Of a stretch of DNA of 64,000 nucleotides, positions 21,245-32,600 are shown piece by piece. The stretch's first letter is position 1. Every line of letters starts with the position of its first letter. The notes beneath the pieces are model-generated. The model ran no database searches. It worked only from the letters and a program-made list of their open reading frames with translations, and was not told the DNA's origin. Source of the stretch: Maratus speciosus (Eukaryota; Arthropoda; Arachnida; Araneae; Salticidae). The stretch covers positions 675,388,484-675,452,483 of the forward strand of contig OZ010788.1 of the NCBI GenBank assembly GCA_963932465.1, given 5' to 3'. A program made the translations under genes and the position numbers.

Positions 21245-22836
21245 GTAATTTTCAGTGTTTTTCTTTACCGTACATAAAAAAAATGATATTTTCGCTAAAA
21301 ATTGTTATGACAAGCTAATAAAACGACAAACGTAAAAATAAAATTTAAAAACTTACAAAAACTTTATAGATTTCTTTTTTACAAAATACCCTATGTATAT
21401 AGAACGATGACACAATACACTATGCATGGTCTACGGTACCCTACAGGGTACTATAATTTGATATAAATGGTATCTCTGCCATTTTAAACTAAAATCGAGA
21501 ATCGCAGTAAAAAAAAAAAAAAAAAAAAAAAAAACTCTTGACATCTTACATAACCTTCCCGCAAGAATTCTTTTTAATAGCTGTCACCGTTTCCAAGTTA
21601 TTGAATTTTAAAATCATCAGTCAGTTTTGGAACACCTGGTTATCTGTGGCTAATGTGCGTAGAATTTAACAAAACAACCAATTTAGAATTATCTTGTTAG
21701 GAATAGACTGTCGTTCAATTTTGGTTGCGATTCTCAAAGAAGGGGTGACGAATTTCGATGATTCGTTCGAAATAAGCGATGCTTACGGGGACGGTGGGTG
21801 GACGTTTAAAAAGATTTCTTTTAATTTTCATAATAGAGATTTGAAATTTTGAGCAAATATGCATTTCACCATAAGTATGTAGAACACCTTGAAAGAAATT
21901 TACAATCTTATTATAATTTTAAGATCTTTTAAAAAATTTAAAACGAAATTTTAATAGGCTCCCTGCGTCTTAATTTGATACAGATGTCATATTCGCCCCA
22001 TATTGGTGCGATTTTTTTCGGCTGCCAATTTGGCGAAAACATCAACAGCATAAACAACATAATCCGGGTTACCACATCAAGCAAAATAACGACACTTTGG
22101 CGCAAGTTAAGTACGTGTTGCCTATATGATATTGGCGACAGAAAAAAAATCGCGCCAATATAACATCTGTACCCTTAATTTTTTAGATATTTCCTCGATT
22201 TTAGATTTTAATCACGCAAAACTCTTTTACAAACAAATCTCTATAGCTATATTTTAATCCCTTAAATAGTTAATTTTTTTTAAGATGTTGTTCTGAATTC
22301 AATATCGATGTTCAGCAAAATTCTGCCTTATAATAAGTTAAAAATCAAATTTAATTGTCTTAATGAAGTCGAATTTTAAAATGCATACGCAGTTTCTTTT
22401 TAAGCAATATCAGGATTCTTCCTTATCTGTTTCATGAATTTCGACCAAAAATTAAGAAGCAAGGAGCATTTCAAAATTTAAAAAAAATTGTAACATCGGT
22501 ATTGCGAAAAACAGATTTAAAGTATATTAAAAGGCCAAAAAATTGTTTGTCAATAAAATTAAAACACTTGTAACTTTGCGTAAAATGCAAATCTGACGTA
22601 GTACAAATTAGGGAATAATAATATACACAAAAAGAAATGTCGATTTTGGGGTCGAAATGCACAGAATTCGAGGAAGTTTCTCACTTAAGCATCCCGAATA
22701 GGGGAATGCATTGTATAAAAAACCTATTTGCTAAATCGATGTCATTTATTGTACTATTTAAATCATTTAATTGAATTGATTTATACAGAAGACAGTTTTG
22801 TGATGGCCACAACATACTATAGTTTATAGTGCAGGC
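21245..22836. other. AT-rich intergenic, poly-A run
   Basis: Poly-A run at 21509-21534. Short frames only. No TE recognised. Confidence 0.5.
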
Positions 22837-23243
22837 TTAAGGTAGTTCTCAGATCCAAAGATGTTACTTTGTGACACATTTTTTAATTCATTATTGTTCG
22901 GAAATGCATGAAATGGGCAGGGGTTCTTATTCAGAAATCAGGTCTTTGAAAGACGTTTTCTATTTTTTGTTAAACGCAAAAGATCTTTCAGAAAATGCTT
23001 TCAAAGTAGGCGTTATGAAAAGAATTTGCGTATGCAAATTTCCGTAGAAAGAGAAAAAATGATCGTCACGTGGCCAAAATTGCTTTATAACTCGATAAGT
23101 AATTTATGGATCGAAAAATGGAAAACTCATTTCAATTACAAATCGCTTCCATAGCCATTCCTGCCAATTTTGTATACCTTTACGTTAAAAAATGAGTCAG
23201 AAAGTTTCGCGTTGTTGAGCAGGGGATTCGAGACCCACGTTAA
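22837..23243. mobile_element. TTAA MITE family T, diverged complete copy
   Basis: A 407-bp element from TTAAGGTAGTTCTCAGATCC to the inverted end ...GACCCACGTTAA. Internal blocks (ttgttcggaaatgcatgaaa, gatctttcagaaaatgc, cgttgttgagcag) match the family in order. Confidence 0.8.
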
Positions 23244-25242
23244 GATGGCGAGCTTATTGTAATGCGGGATAAGTCAGCTAAAGTCAAGATAAGTGACATG
23301 CAACAATTAGGAAGTGGCTCGATTTAGTAAGCTTGTTCGGAAATGAGTCACAAATCGAATGTTTACATTTAGATTTTTTTTTTTTTTTTTACTCTATTTC
23401 AAGGAAAGAAAGGCAATTCGACAAACCGGAAGATTTCCAACTGAGAGGGGCAGGCTGCCCAGAATTTCAGAGATTTTGGCAACACCCGACTTGACCCTTG
23501 AGTCACTCATTCCATGTTAGAGAAAGACAGAAAGAAAGAAGTCGAATCAGCAATGGCAAACATCAACAATGCCTAAAGAAGTTTATTTCCGGTAATGGGC
23601 AGATAAATATCAAGGAAAGACCTCGAAATAATCCTTTTTAAAAAACAAAAAAAAGAGAAATGGCAATGTAAACGAGAAAAAAAAAAAGAACAGCTGGAAA
23701 TCTTGTAACTTAGATATAACCATTTTTTTCTTCTTCATTTTTTCGTTTCTTTCTAAAGCTGTAAGAGAGAACGAGATCCAAAATAGCTCCCATTGGAGTT
23801 CTGAAGCAGCAGACGATGCAGATAGTGTTGCCAAAAGAGAGAAGGAAATAATTTCAGAGAGCTCCTTGAAAAAATCTCTCGCGCTACCCAAGGACGAATG
23901 GATGGGATCTCCTGTCTCTATACACGTGCACGCACACAGTGGCTTTGGAGATTTTTTTTTTTCTTTTTACCATTTTAAAAACTTTTAATAGCAACAGCGT
24001 TGTACTTTATTATCGTACTTTAGCCTCGTCTGTGACAGAAATAAGAAAATCGAAGGAATTTTAGCGGAAAAACTGGAGATCTCTCAAAACGGGGTGCAGT
24101 TTTTTCACAGAGTCCCTTGTCCTGTCTCAAAATTCGGCGATGGACTGTCTGTCTTTCAGTAAAACTAAAAAGTAGTAGAGAGAAGAGGTTAGTTTTGTTT
24201 AACCACATCGGTCCCTGGATCCTGTTCTTTTCTTTATAAAAACTAAAATGTCCGATTTTTTTACATTTTCACATCACATCTTAATAGCTGAATGTTTTTT
24301 TGCGTTCAAAACAAACGAATGAATGGCAGCCTCTGAGCTGATTCCCACATAAAATAAATGTTATTTTCATCTGAGTTTGCAAAATGCCTAAAAATGCCCC
24401 AAATACAGTATGACCCAGAAAGTGAGACATTTTCATAGGTATTTAACTTAAATCTTTTTCAATAAAAAAATTTGAGGATTTGCAGTTTATTTACTTTTTT
24501 AAAGCTGTTAAATTTGTGATTGCGTTCATTTAGGTTGATGGTTATTAAATGAATGTTTTTAAGGGGGTTTGTAGTTTTTTATCTCTATTTTTGAACCTAA
24601 ATGACTACGCGCCTAAAGGATCCATTTCAGAAAAGATATTTTTTCTGTCCTTTACGATGTCATTTTGTTTGGAAAAACCCCAATGAATGAGCATTTGTAT
24701 TATTATTTTAGCTTCGGAACTGAAGAAGTTAATTGGAGACATTTGGTAATTAAAAAGGGCAGAGATTACAATTCGAAAATAGTGGTAGGTATTTCCAATA
24801 AAAAAAAAAAAAAAACACGATACATTCGTAACATTCCTTTAAGACACGTTTATATCGCTACCACATTGAGATATACTAATTGAGTTGTTTTTTCCAATCG
24901 GGTGAATAATGGCGCCCTTCATCGTTTGCCACTAGCTGGGAGGAGCTGAAAAGTTGAACAGGCCTGACTTATAGGTCCCAGAGACACTATATAAATTTAT
25001 ATTTTATAACTTCTACAAAAAATAACCATTTTTATATAAATTGCTTTTGATAGGACAGGATTTGGAACGTTGTTGCAGTTGATCCCTACCTCTAAAACGA
25101 GCGGTTTAGGAATTACTATTGAATAACGATAAGAAGGGACGCCTTGCACATAATCATTTCATGTTAAAATGTACGTTTTAAATATGAATGGATATATACC
25201 GTATGAAATTATATCCTGTGTATTATAATAGATATTATAATA
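23244..25242. other. mixed dispersed repeats, no genes
   Basis: 23300-23370 is paralogous to 21165-21230. The remainder holds T- and A-runs and short frames without family matches. A segment near 24410 (cagtatgacccagaaagtga) looks like an element end, but no partner was found. Confidence 0.45.
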
Positions 25243-25250
25243 CATATCCA

Positions 25251-25907
25251 CAGGGCACGACTTAGACTATGGGGGGGGGGGGCCCTTCTACATCTATGGA
25301 ATTTTTTTGTGAATAATGTGGAAGTGATTAGTACATGTATATTGTAAGTGTATACATAAATTTTGTACCCGGTCGAATGGTCACCTGGTTTTGTCTGTTC
25401 ACATCTGTATACAGAGTATCACAAAAAATGGTCACAACTTTAAGAAAAAATGCTAGTAGGATAATATAGTAGAAAGAATGATAGATTGGTGGACACGAGT
25501 ATTTCTTTGCAAACTTTTACTTCGCTTATCTACGTACGTTATAAGATATGTAAATGAAAATGCCATAAATTGGTCATAATTAATGGTTTTAACTTGCCAT
25601 GTTATGTGGAAAACGTTAATAAAGAATTTCTTTTGAAAAAAATAGAATACTAAGTTGTCATAATAAAATTTTAATCATTAGTTTTCTAATGATGAGTTTG
25701 CTTTTTGCATGGGTGGATAGGGTACTGGAAGCAGAGAAGGGAAAGGGGACCGCACTCCCTTCCTAAATGTTTGAAAATATATGGATTTTGGTCACTTTTG
25801 GCTAGTTTTAATCATTTAGCACCTTTTAATGAAAATCCTGATTACTCTCATGGGGCCCCCTAAAAAGTGGGGCCCGGGGAAGCTGCCCCTGCATAAGTCG
25901 GGCCCTG
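25251..25907. mobile_element. hAT-like non-autonomous element with perfect 8-bp TSD
   Basis: Ends CAGGGCACGACTTA and, inverted, CAGGGCCCGACTTA. The flanking 8-mer catatcca is identical at 25243-25250 and 25908-25915. The 657-bp body has a G-run (25271-25282) near the left end and no transposase. Confidence 0.9.
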
Positions 25908-26040
25908 CATATCCATTTAAAACAGTTCATTCCAAAATTTTGTTTCTTAGAAATCGGGTTGACACGTACAGGATCCGCAAGAATCAAAACCCGGAAACCG
26001 ACCGAGCCCGAAACAATAAAAGTCAATACGACAGCCAACG

Positions 26041-26072
26041 AAGAAAAAAAAAAAAAAAAAAAAAAAAAAAAC
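26041..26072. repeat. poly-A run
   Basis: Near-pure A run, which accounts for the Phe- and Lys-rich frames on the two strands at 25826-26095. Confidence 0.95.
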
Positions 26073-26159
26073 AGTGCCATTTGGATACCGGGTAAAATAC
26101 CCGACCTGATTCTGACTCGAATTTGATCATTACATATAATTTTCTTTCTTTTTTTTTTT

Positions 26160-26470
26160 CCAGCGAATACAATGAAAAAAAAATTTAAACCTATTAGCTC
26201 CAGTATTCAACAGGTAACTTCGTGCATGAATCAATAGAACTGTTTCGTGCTCATCGACGATTTAAAATAGTATCGCAAATATGTACTTCTCAGCTTAAAG
26301 TAATCATTTTATTTTAAACGACTTTTGAAAGAAAAATGAAAAGACAGAGAAAAAAGTGGAAACCAATTACGGACCAAATTGTATCGATTTTCCTTTTCCT
26401 TTCTCTCTTTCTTTGTTTGTTTTGAATCCTGCAGAATTTTCCGTTTCTTTACTGTTCATTGTCTTTCGCT
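26160..26470. repeat. dispersed repeat V, copy 1
   Basis: It shares caacaggtaNNttcNt, ttcgtgcNcNtcga, gaaagaaaaatgaaaagaNa and agtggaaaccaattaNggac, in order, with 35508-35860. Confidence 0.7.
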
Positions 26471-26511
26471 TAAAAAACAAGAGGTATCCTATTTTTTTAT
26501 ACAGTAAAACC

Positions 26512-26652
26512 TTCGAATAACGTCACCTCGGGAATGCGGAATTTATCCGCTATTCGGAGGTCTCCTCCATTGACAGGTAAAAAGGTACAGATATACTATA
26601 AATTTTGGGAATCAAAAAAGTGTCCGCTCAATAGACTATGGAGGTTTTACTG
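26512..26652. mobile_element. Tigger/pogo-like MITE, TA-flanked
   Basis: A 141-bp element, CAGTAAAACCTTCGAATAAC...GGAGGTTTTACTG, with TA at 26510-26511 and 26653-26654. The terminus is the classical Tigger form. Non-coding. Confidence 0.85.
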
Positions 26653-26864
26653 TATTATACTTATCTGTAGTTGCCAGTTTTTTAAGATTTAACCCTTTAA
26701 AGATCGCTTAATATTTATAAAACCCCCAAAAAGGTACCTATTCTTTTATTGCAGAAATTGAGGGAAATTTGCACTATAGTTTGTTTTACATCATACAAAT
26801 TAATTCGAATAAGATCCTTTTTTTTAAATTTTTACTTCTTTACAAATAATATTTAAAATAATAC

Positions 26865-27506
26865 ACAGGGTGTATCTGAAATGCTTCAACAAACTTAAGG
26901 GGATGATAGTACTCATGAAGACGAACAAAAAATGCAATGGAACATGGGGTCGCAAATGGCGTTTAAAGGGTGCAAATCGCAAAACTAATAAAAATATCGA
27001 AATATCGCATGCTGCTTTTCTGCAGAACTGGCTAGTAGCACGAAGCTGGTTTTCCTTTTACTTTGTGCCTATCTGGTCAGAAAGAGATAACAAAAACTTG
27101 GAAGAAAACCAAACAAATCTGTCAGCAGGAATCCACGTATGCAAATTTTCCATCTTTTTAGAAACAGACCAACAAACGCAACTTTGCAGCAAGCATGCGT
27201 TACAACGCATGCTTGCAACGCATGCGTTACAACGCATGCAGTACATGAACCGCCAACGACGATAGGTAGTATCACTGCGAAAACATTTCGTTTGTGCTTT
27301 GAGTAGGAATGGCTATCAATTGTGTGCAATAAATAACTTTCTGGAGTGTTTCTTTCTTGTCTCAGTTTGACCGTTTCCAGACGCATTTTCTCGATTTTCA
27401 TCCTTTAAACGTCATTGCGACCCCATGTTTTATTGCATTTTTTTGTTCGTCTTCATGAGTACTATTATCCCCCTAAGTTTGTTGAAGCATTTCAGATACA
27501 CCCTGT
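26865..27506. mobile_element. element with ~100-bp TIRs, 642 bp
   Basis: The left arm beginning ACAGGGTGTATCTGAAATGC is repeated inverted at the right end (...CACCCTGT, 27506) for roughly 100 bp, including cttaaggggatgatagtact and gaacatggggtcgcaaatgg. The centre contains four closely spaced gcatgcgttacaacgcatgc-type palindromic repeats (27193-27240). The 131-codon plus frame and 110-codon minus frame cover the palindrome and are not genes. The target duplication is unclear. ACAGGGTGT ends are common in arthropod DNA elements. Confidence 0.8.
27190..27242. repeat. GCATGCGTTACAAC short repeat cluster
   Basis: Four copies of gcatgc joined by gttacaac/ttgcaac, partly palindromic, at the centre of the 26865-27506 element. 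Confidence 0.85.
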
Positions 27507-27829
27507 ATATACATAAAATGGCGACTATATCCATTAAAATCAAATTATCATCTAGAATGCTTGGTTCACTTGAAGGCCAATTTCCAAAGAATTCTTATGA
27601 AAGTGCCAGTGAAATTTTTCTGGTTTCAGAAGTTTTTTTTTCAATTTTAATTCTTCAGTTCGGTAATATCACGGGCGCGAGAAACAGACAAAGACACGTC
27701 AGCCCGTATATTGACGGGGGCGAGAATTAAGGGCTTAAATTCATTTATCTCATGAAGTATTTTTTCAAGATTTGTCTTCAGGATTTTCCGTTTTGAGAGA
27801 ATGTTATGAAAATAGAATTCAAGCAGTAA

Positions 27830-27928
27830 CGAGAAAGAAAAATCACGCGTCAACCCTATATTACGAAGCACTTTCCAACACGTTCAGAACACTATAACAA
27901 AACACCTATACGTTTAATAAGGAGATGT
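27830..27928. repeat. family R, left half (split copy)
   Basis: It matches 13980-14090 (gcgtcaaNccNtaNattaNga, acactttccaacNcNttca, taacaaaac). The matching right half resumes at 32540, after the TTAA-flanked element. Confidence 0.7.
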
Positions 27929-28009
27929 TTAAGGCTTCTAGTCCCTCAGTTTCCAAACTCCCCTGGCAATGTTAAGCCTATGGACGTTTGATGCGTTCTT
28001 ATATTTAAA

Positions 28010-28820
28010 ACTAGCTGCCTTCGCCCGCTACGCTGGTCGGTTTTTCTAAAGAAATCTTGGATGAAACAAAATATATATCTGTGAATTTGATCATGCGTTT
28101 TAAAGCAATATGGACATTTACCTGGTGTATCCAACCGAATTGCTGAAAGCAATGTGATTGTCATTACGCTATTATATCTTTTATTGAGTCATACAAAATT
28201 TAGACTGTTAATGAGCAATTTTTTTAGTTGATCTATTAGTGTAGGATTCGGTAAAGAACAATAGAACAATATGTAATATACTAAAAGCGTTCATGAAAAA
28301 TTATCAATGCAAGTATCATCAGAATCTGTTAATTGGACTTATTGAAAAGGCTGATAGTTCATAAAAATTGGTTTCGCCTAATTCTAGAATTTTCAGCTAT
28401 AATTCTACAATCAAGCAACCTAACAACCAAGCAACAGCAAATGATATGTGCTTTATACTAAAACATTCACTGAAAAATTAACTAACCAATCAAGTTTCAT
28501 CGAAATCCACTTAGCAGAATCTTTTAAACTGGAAAATACACCGAAATCTTCCCTAAAAATGATCTAATTAACAGATTAAATCCCATAAAAATTCCTTCAG
28601 TGGAACCTTTAAAAAAAGCAAATCTTTGAAAATTGGGTTCATCTGATTTAGAACTTTCCCTATAATTATTTAACTAAGCAACGTAGAACGTTATGTTTTA
28701 TACTAACATCTTTTCTGAAAAATTATCAAACTAACAATGTAAGTCCCGTCAAAATCTATTCAGCGGAACCCAAGATAAAAGCGGCCGGAATGAAATTTCT
28801 CTTTGCATTATATATATATA
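28010..28820. repeat. degenerate internal repeats ending in (TA)n
   Basis: Recurring blocks resembling gaaaaattatcaa...aagtttcatcNaaatc...gttcaNctNatttagaact at intervals of about 160 bp, closing with tatatatata (28810). A further copy lies at 29090-29275. The style resembles tails of dispersed TEs, but the family is not identified. Confidence 0.55.
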
Positions 28821-29729
28821 CTGAGATAGTTAAATATAACTTTCATAATCGCGTTAACCTGATTATAGAACTCTCTGGGAGGTAGGGGTAGGTATATATT
28901 GCATCACTTCTGATTTTTTTAAGGAACTCAGCTCAACTTCCATAACTATAGCATATATACTCTATTTTATACCCTATCTCTGTAGTGTATTTCTTCCAAT
29001 TTTCTTTACTGTACCACTGAGAGCTTTTTCGGCATAGCTCCGTAACTAAACAACACAGAATGATATAATAAATATTGAAAAAATCCTTGAAATATTATCT
29101 AACTTACTGTGCATTTAATTAGTTGACTTGAAATCTTTCATAATCGAGTTCACCTTATTTTAGAACTCCCGTAGCAACTTAGAATGATGGTTTTTACATT
29201 AAACCATTTATAAACCAAATTTACTATTTAACAGAGTGTAAGTTCTACAAAATTTTGTTCAGTAGAATCTGAGTTATAGTCATATTTACAATATTTAATG
29301 CTCATTAAACTTTTTTTTTTTTTTACATTTGAAATAAAATCAGTAACTGTTTTGGTATTTCCCTGTTATGCCAACATCATTGTCACCAAGCGTAATAGTT
29401 GGCACAAAAATGAAATGATACATTTGAAAAAAAAAAAAATTTGTTGATAAAAAAATGAGCATTTAAAAAATATAGCTTTTGAAAATTACAGACTTTGATC
29501 TACCATTTTTTTAAATCAATAAAAATAATGGTACTACTTGGTTATCCCGTCGACCAAAAATCTATTGCCAAACTATAAGATTAAATGCCAATAATGGTTG
29601 ATCGTAAACGTCAGGTGATTTTTATTTCAACGTTTTAAATGTATTTTTATTAATGTTATACTAATTTATTTGTTCTTTCGTTATTTAAAATAAAAATTAT
29701 GTCAATTTGTATAATTTGGAGAGTGGTTT

Positions 29730-31076
29730 CACTGTAAAAAAAATGGTAACGTTCCATGTAAAATCCAGGAACGTTTCGCCTTTTCTCAGGTTTTCAGAAT
29801 AATTTAGCTCTTTCCTGTGAAATTCTGGTTTTCTTATCTGAAACGTTCCTGAACAAAAGTTGGAAATAGCAAAACGCTGCGACCGCCATTTATTATTTTT
29901 TTGCTATAATCCGTTGCTCGCGCGCTAGTGTCGAAAACGAATTCCTTAAATGAATGTAAAAAAATCAATATGGAATGCAAATAAATCAATAGACGACATA
30001 ATCCTTTACGTCTCTATTGTCAAGACGATTCAGATGAAAATACAATACCTCTGTGACATCGCTAAGAGATTATCTCTCGTACTTGTCTGTGGAATGTTTA
30101 ACGAGCAGACCGTGTAAAAATAATACACCTATTATTTGGATCTCCATTAACCAGGGGACCATCAAACATGATTCTCACCGATTTTGATTAATTTAAAGTA
30201 TGTTTTAGAGTTCTTATCTCTAATTATTCTTGTGAAAGGATTTCTTCAAATGGGCCTCAGATTTTCAGAAATTAGATGCCGAGGTTTAGCATACGTTTCA
30301 AATACCCATTAGTTTGCAGCTCTCAACGTGTCTTTCGTGGTGTGGACGCAGAAGGCTCGCACGCCACCCGTACGGCCCGAGTTCGATGCTACCTCTTGAC
30401 TTTTTTTTCTTTTTTAATTAATTTTATATTTTAACACTTTATTAGAATTTGATTTAAATTTGATATATATTTGACACTTTGAATTGCTGCAAATTTGAAT
30501 TTTTTTTTATTTTCGGAAAAAATATACAATTACGTTTAGGTTTTTTTTTTTTTTTTTCATGAAAATTTATATGTATTTTATCTAACTTGTAAACTAACAT
30601 AATTACTGACGAAAATCCAAAATATTTTATGTCTAGATTTTTCTTTCTAATTATTATTTACATTTATATATTTTTATATTTTAAGCAAACTTCAGAAACA
30701 ATATATCATATATATATATTTACTTTATTGAATTTTAACTGAAAATTTATTTTTTCGTGTAAATTATAAATAATAATTTTGATGTCAATTTCAAAATATT
30801 TTTTTTATTCTAACAAATAATGATAATAAAGCGAAAATTGTCAACTGGAAATGTAAAAATCGTCTGCGGATCCCGCATGCTGTGAAATGTCAGTAATGTT
30901 TTGCTGTCAACAGAAATATTCCTGGTATTTCGCAGGAAACTTACTGGCATTTCTGTAGAAAGTTTTTAACATATACAGTAAAGTTCCAGTCACTTTCAAG
31001 AAATGTTTCTTGGAAATAATGGGCAACTCAGCTGCCCATTTTTTCCCAGGAACATTGCGGAATTTTTTTTACATTG
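29730..31076. mobile_element. 1.35-kb element with CACTGTAAAAAAAATG ends
   Basis: Left terminus CACTGTAAAAAAAATGGTAACGTTCC and right terminus, inverted, CAATGTAAAAAAAATTCCGCAATGTTCC match with few differences. The flanks do not show a clean target duplication. The first bases are shared with the foldback MITEs at 441 and 18347. No coding capacity. It is nested in the TTAA-flanked element. Confidence 0.7.
30325..30408 (+). tRNA. degenerate tRNA-like sequence (possible SINE head)
   Basis: An A-box-like TGGTGTGGACG, a tRNA-like ggctcgcacgcc segment, a B-box-like GAGTTCGATGC and a T run (30401-30408) occur in tRNA-like order. I could not pair an acceptor stem. It is more likely a tRNA pseudogene or tRNA-derived SINE head than a working gene. 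Confidence 0.3.
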
Positions 31077-31590
31077 TTGGCGATTTATATAATTTAGCTA
31101 AATCGGTCGACGGGTACCAAAATAAATACTTAAAATATACGAATAAATAAATATTTTGCAAGTAATAAAATATAGTCAATTTAAACTGCAGTCTTGAAAT
31201 TATAAATGTATTTTACTACTGAAGCATGGCGTGCGTAATACGTATGTCTCACATTGCAGTAAACATTTCATTCTTTCAATGAAGACATTCATGGTTTTTT
31301 GAACAAAACATTTTTATATGTATAATTCCTAACTTCTGAAATAATTTTATTGTAGCTTCTCACCGTCAGATAACTGAGAAATGGTAAAATCTACATCAGT
31401 ATCAGTAATAAATATTTTCTATTCAAAAAATAACAAATTAAAACGTTTTGCGAGATTATCATGGAATAAAATAAATTCCATCATTAAAAATTCCTGCAGA
31501 AAAATATTCACATTCAGTAATTAGCAAGTGTTAATGTGTGGCATGGTTTGCAATAAAAATCGTTTGCACGATTAGGGTTGAAATAAATGG

Positions 31591-31622
31591 CGCGATACCA
31601 TACATTTTGGTATGGTATCGCG
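31591..31622. repeat. 13-bp perfect hairpin
   Basis: CGCGATACCATAC and its exact inverse around a 6-base loop. Confidence 0.85.
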
Positions 31623-32539
31623 ACGAAAATTAGAACGAAAAAGTACCACAGTTTTTTTTATTATTATTTAGTTTTAGTTTTTGAGGCGTTTGAATTTTTT
31701 TTTCTAATTGACGAAGTTGTTTTTATTTAACCAAAAGGATTGGTTAAAAAATTATTCAATTTGAATTTTTTCCCTTGCTATAGTAACAGAATGAAAAGAA
31801 TGAGTTTTTAGAAATTATCACTTGAAAAATTCAGGTTTTGGCGCCAAAGGTAGTGCCAAATTAGAAAAATATGAAATATCTCTCGAACTATTGGGCTTAA
31901 AAGAATTTAGTTAGTACCATTCGATTCAACATACAAAAATACACCAAAATATGTTATCAGTTGAAAAATAACTATAAAATCGGATTTTTAAGGAATTTTT
32001 TAAAAGTTTGTTCTCTTTTTTACCCCCCTTAGGGGTGGAATTTTGGAAAATTCTTTCCTAGCGACACTCTATATCATATGAAGTATTTTTACCCCGATTT
32101 TCAAGATTTTAGGTTCAGTAGTTTTGGCTGCGCGTTGATTAATACAAAATCCAGACTTTCTTTTATATATTTAAAATATCTCACCAGGAAATCAATATGT
32201 TAACTTCTTTCTTATGTGTATTCTTCTTAAAGATGTCTCTTTTTTTCTTAGTTGTCAAAATATTTCTAAAATATATTCTTAATATTATATGACGTGTTAA
32301 AATTTCACTCCCAGTTCGTCAGCTTTTAACAAATAAAATATTAAATGAAGCCTAGATTTTAGAACTATTTTGGCAACTAAAAAAAAAAAAAAAAAGACCT
32401 TTTAAGATGGGTACACACAAAAAAGAAGTTAAAAATATTAAGTTTCCCGAGGAGATATTTTAAAAATAAGAAGGCATCAAATGCCCATAACTTAACATTG
32501 CCGAGGGGAGTTCGAAAACTGAGGGACTAGCAGCCTTAA

Positions 32540-32600
32540 ATAAATAACTGGGAAAATGCATAACACATTTCAAAACCCAATTTCAACCAATAGCACCAAG
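32540..32600. repeat. family R, right half (split copy)
   Basis: aaaatgcataacacatttca and the following aaacccaatttca match 14105-14142, continuing the copy interrupted at 27928. Confidence 0.75.

Larger units (their letters stand above)
27929..32539. mobile_element. 4.6-kb TTAA-flanked element with ~85-bp TIRs
   Basis: TTAA (27929-27932) is followed by GGCTTCTAGTCCCTCAGTTT. The right end is its inverse, GGCTGCTAGTCCCTCAGTTT read on minus, followed by TTAA (32536-32539). TIRs run about 85 bp at roughly 85-88% identity by eye. It interrupts a family R copy. The interior holds degenerate ~160-bp repeats (28200-28820, 29080-29280), a nested 1.35-kb element and AT-rich filler, with no transposase. 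TTAA points to piggyBac-type mobility (inference). Confidence 0.75.

Noticed and set aside
26870..27401. 131- and 110-codon frames on opposite strands
   Set aside because: Both read through a palindromic non-coding element; long open stretches arise from its repeat structure.
29540..31130. Outer element bounded by inverse CCCGTCGACC motifs
   Set aside because: The match is only about 12-18 bp with no further terminal similarity or target duplication.
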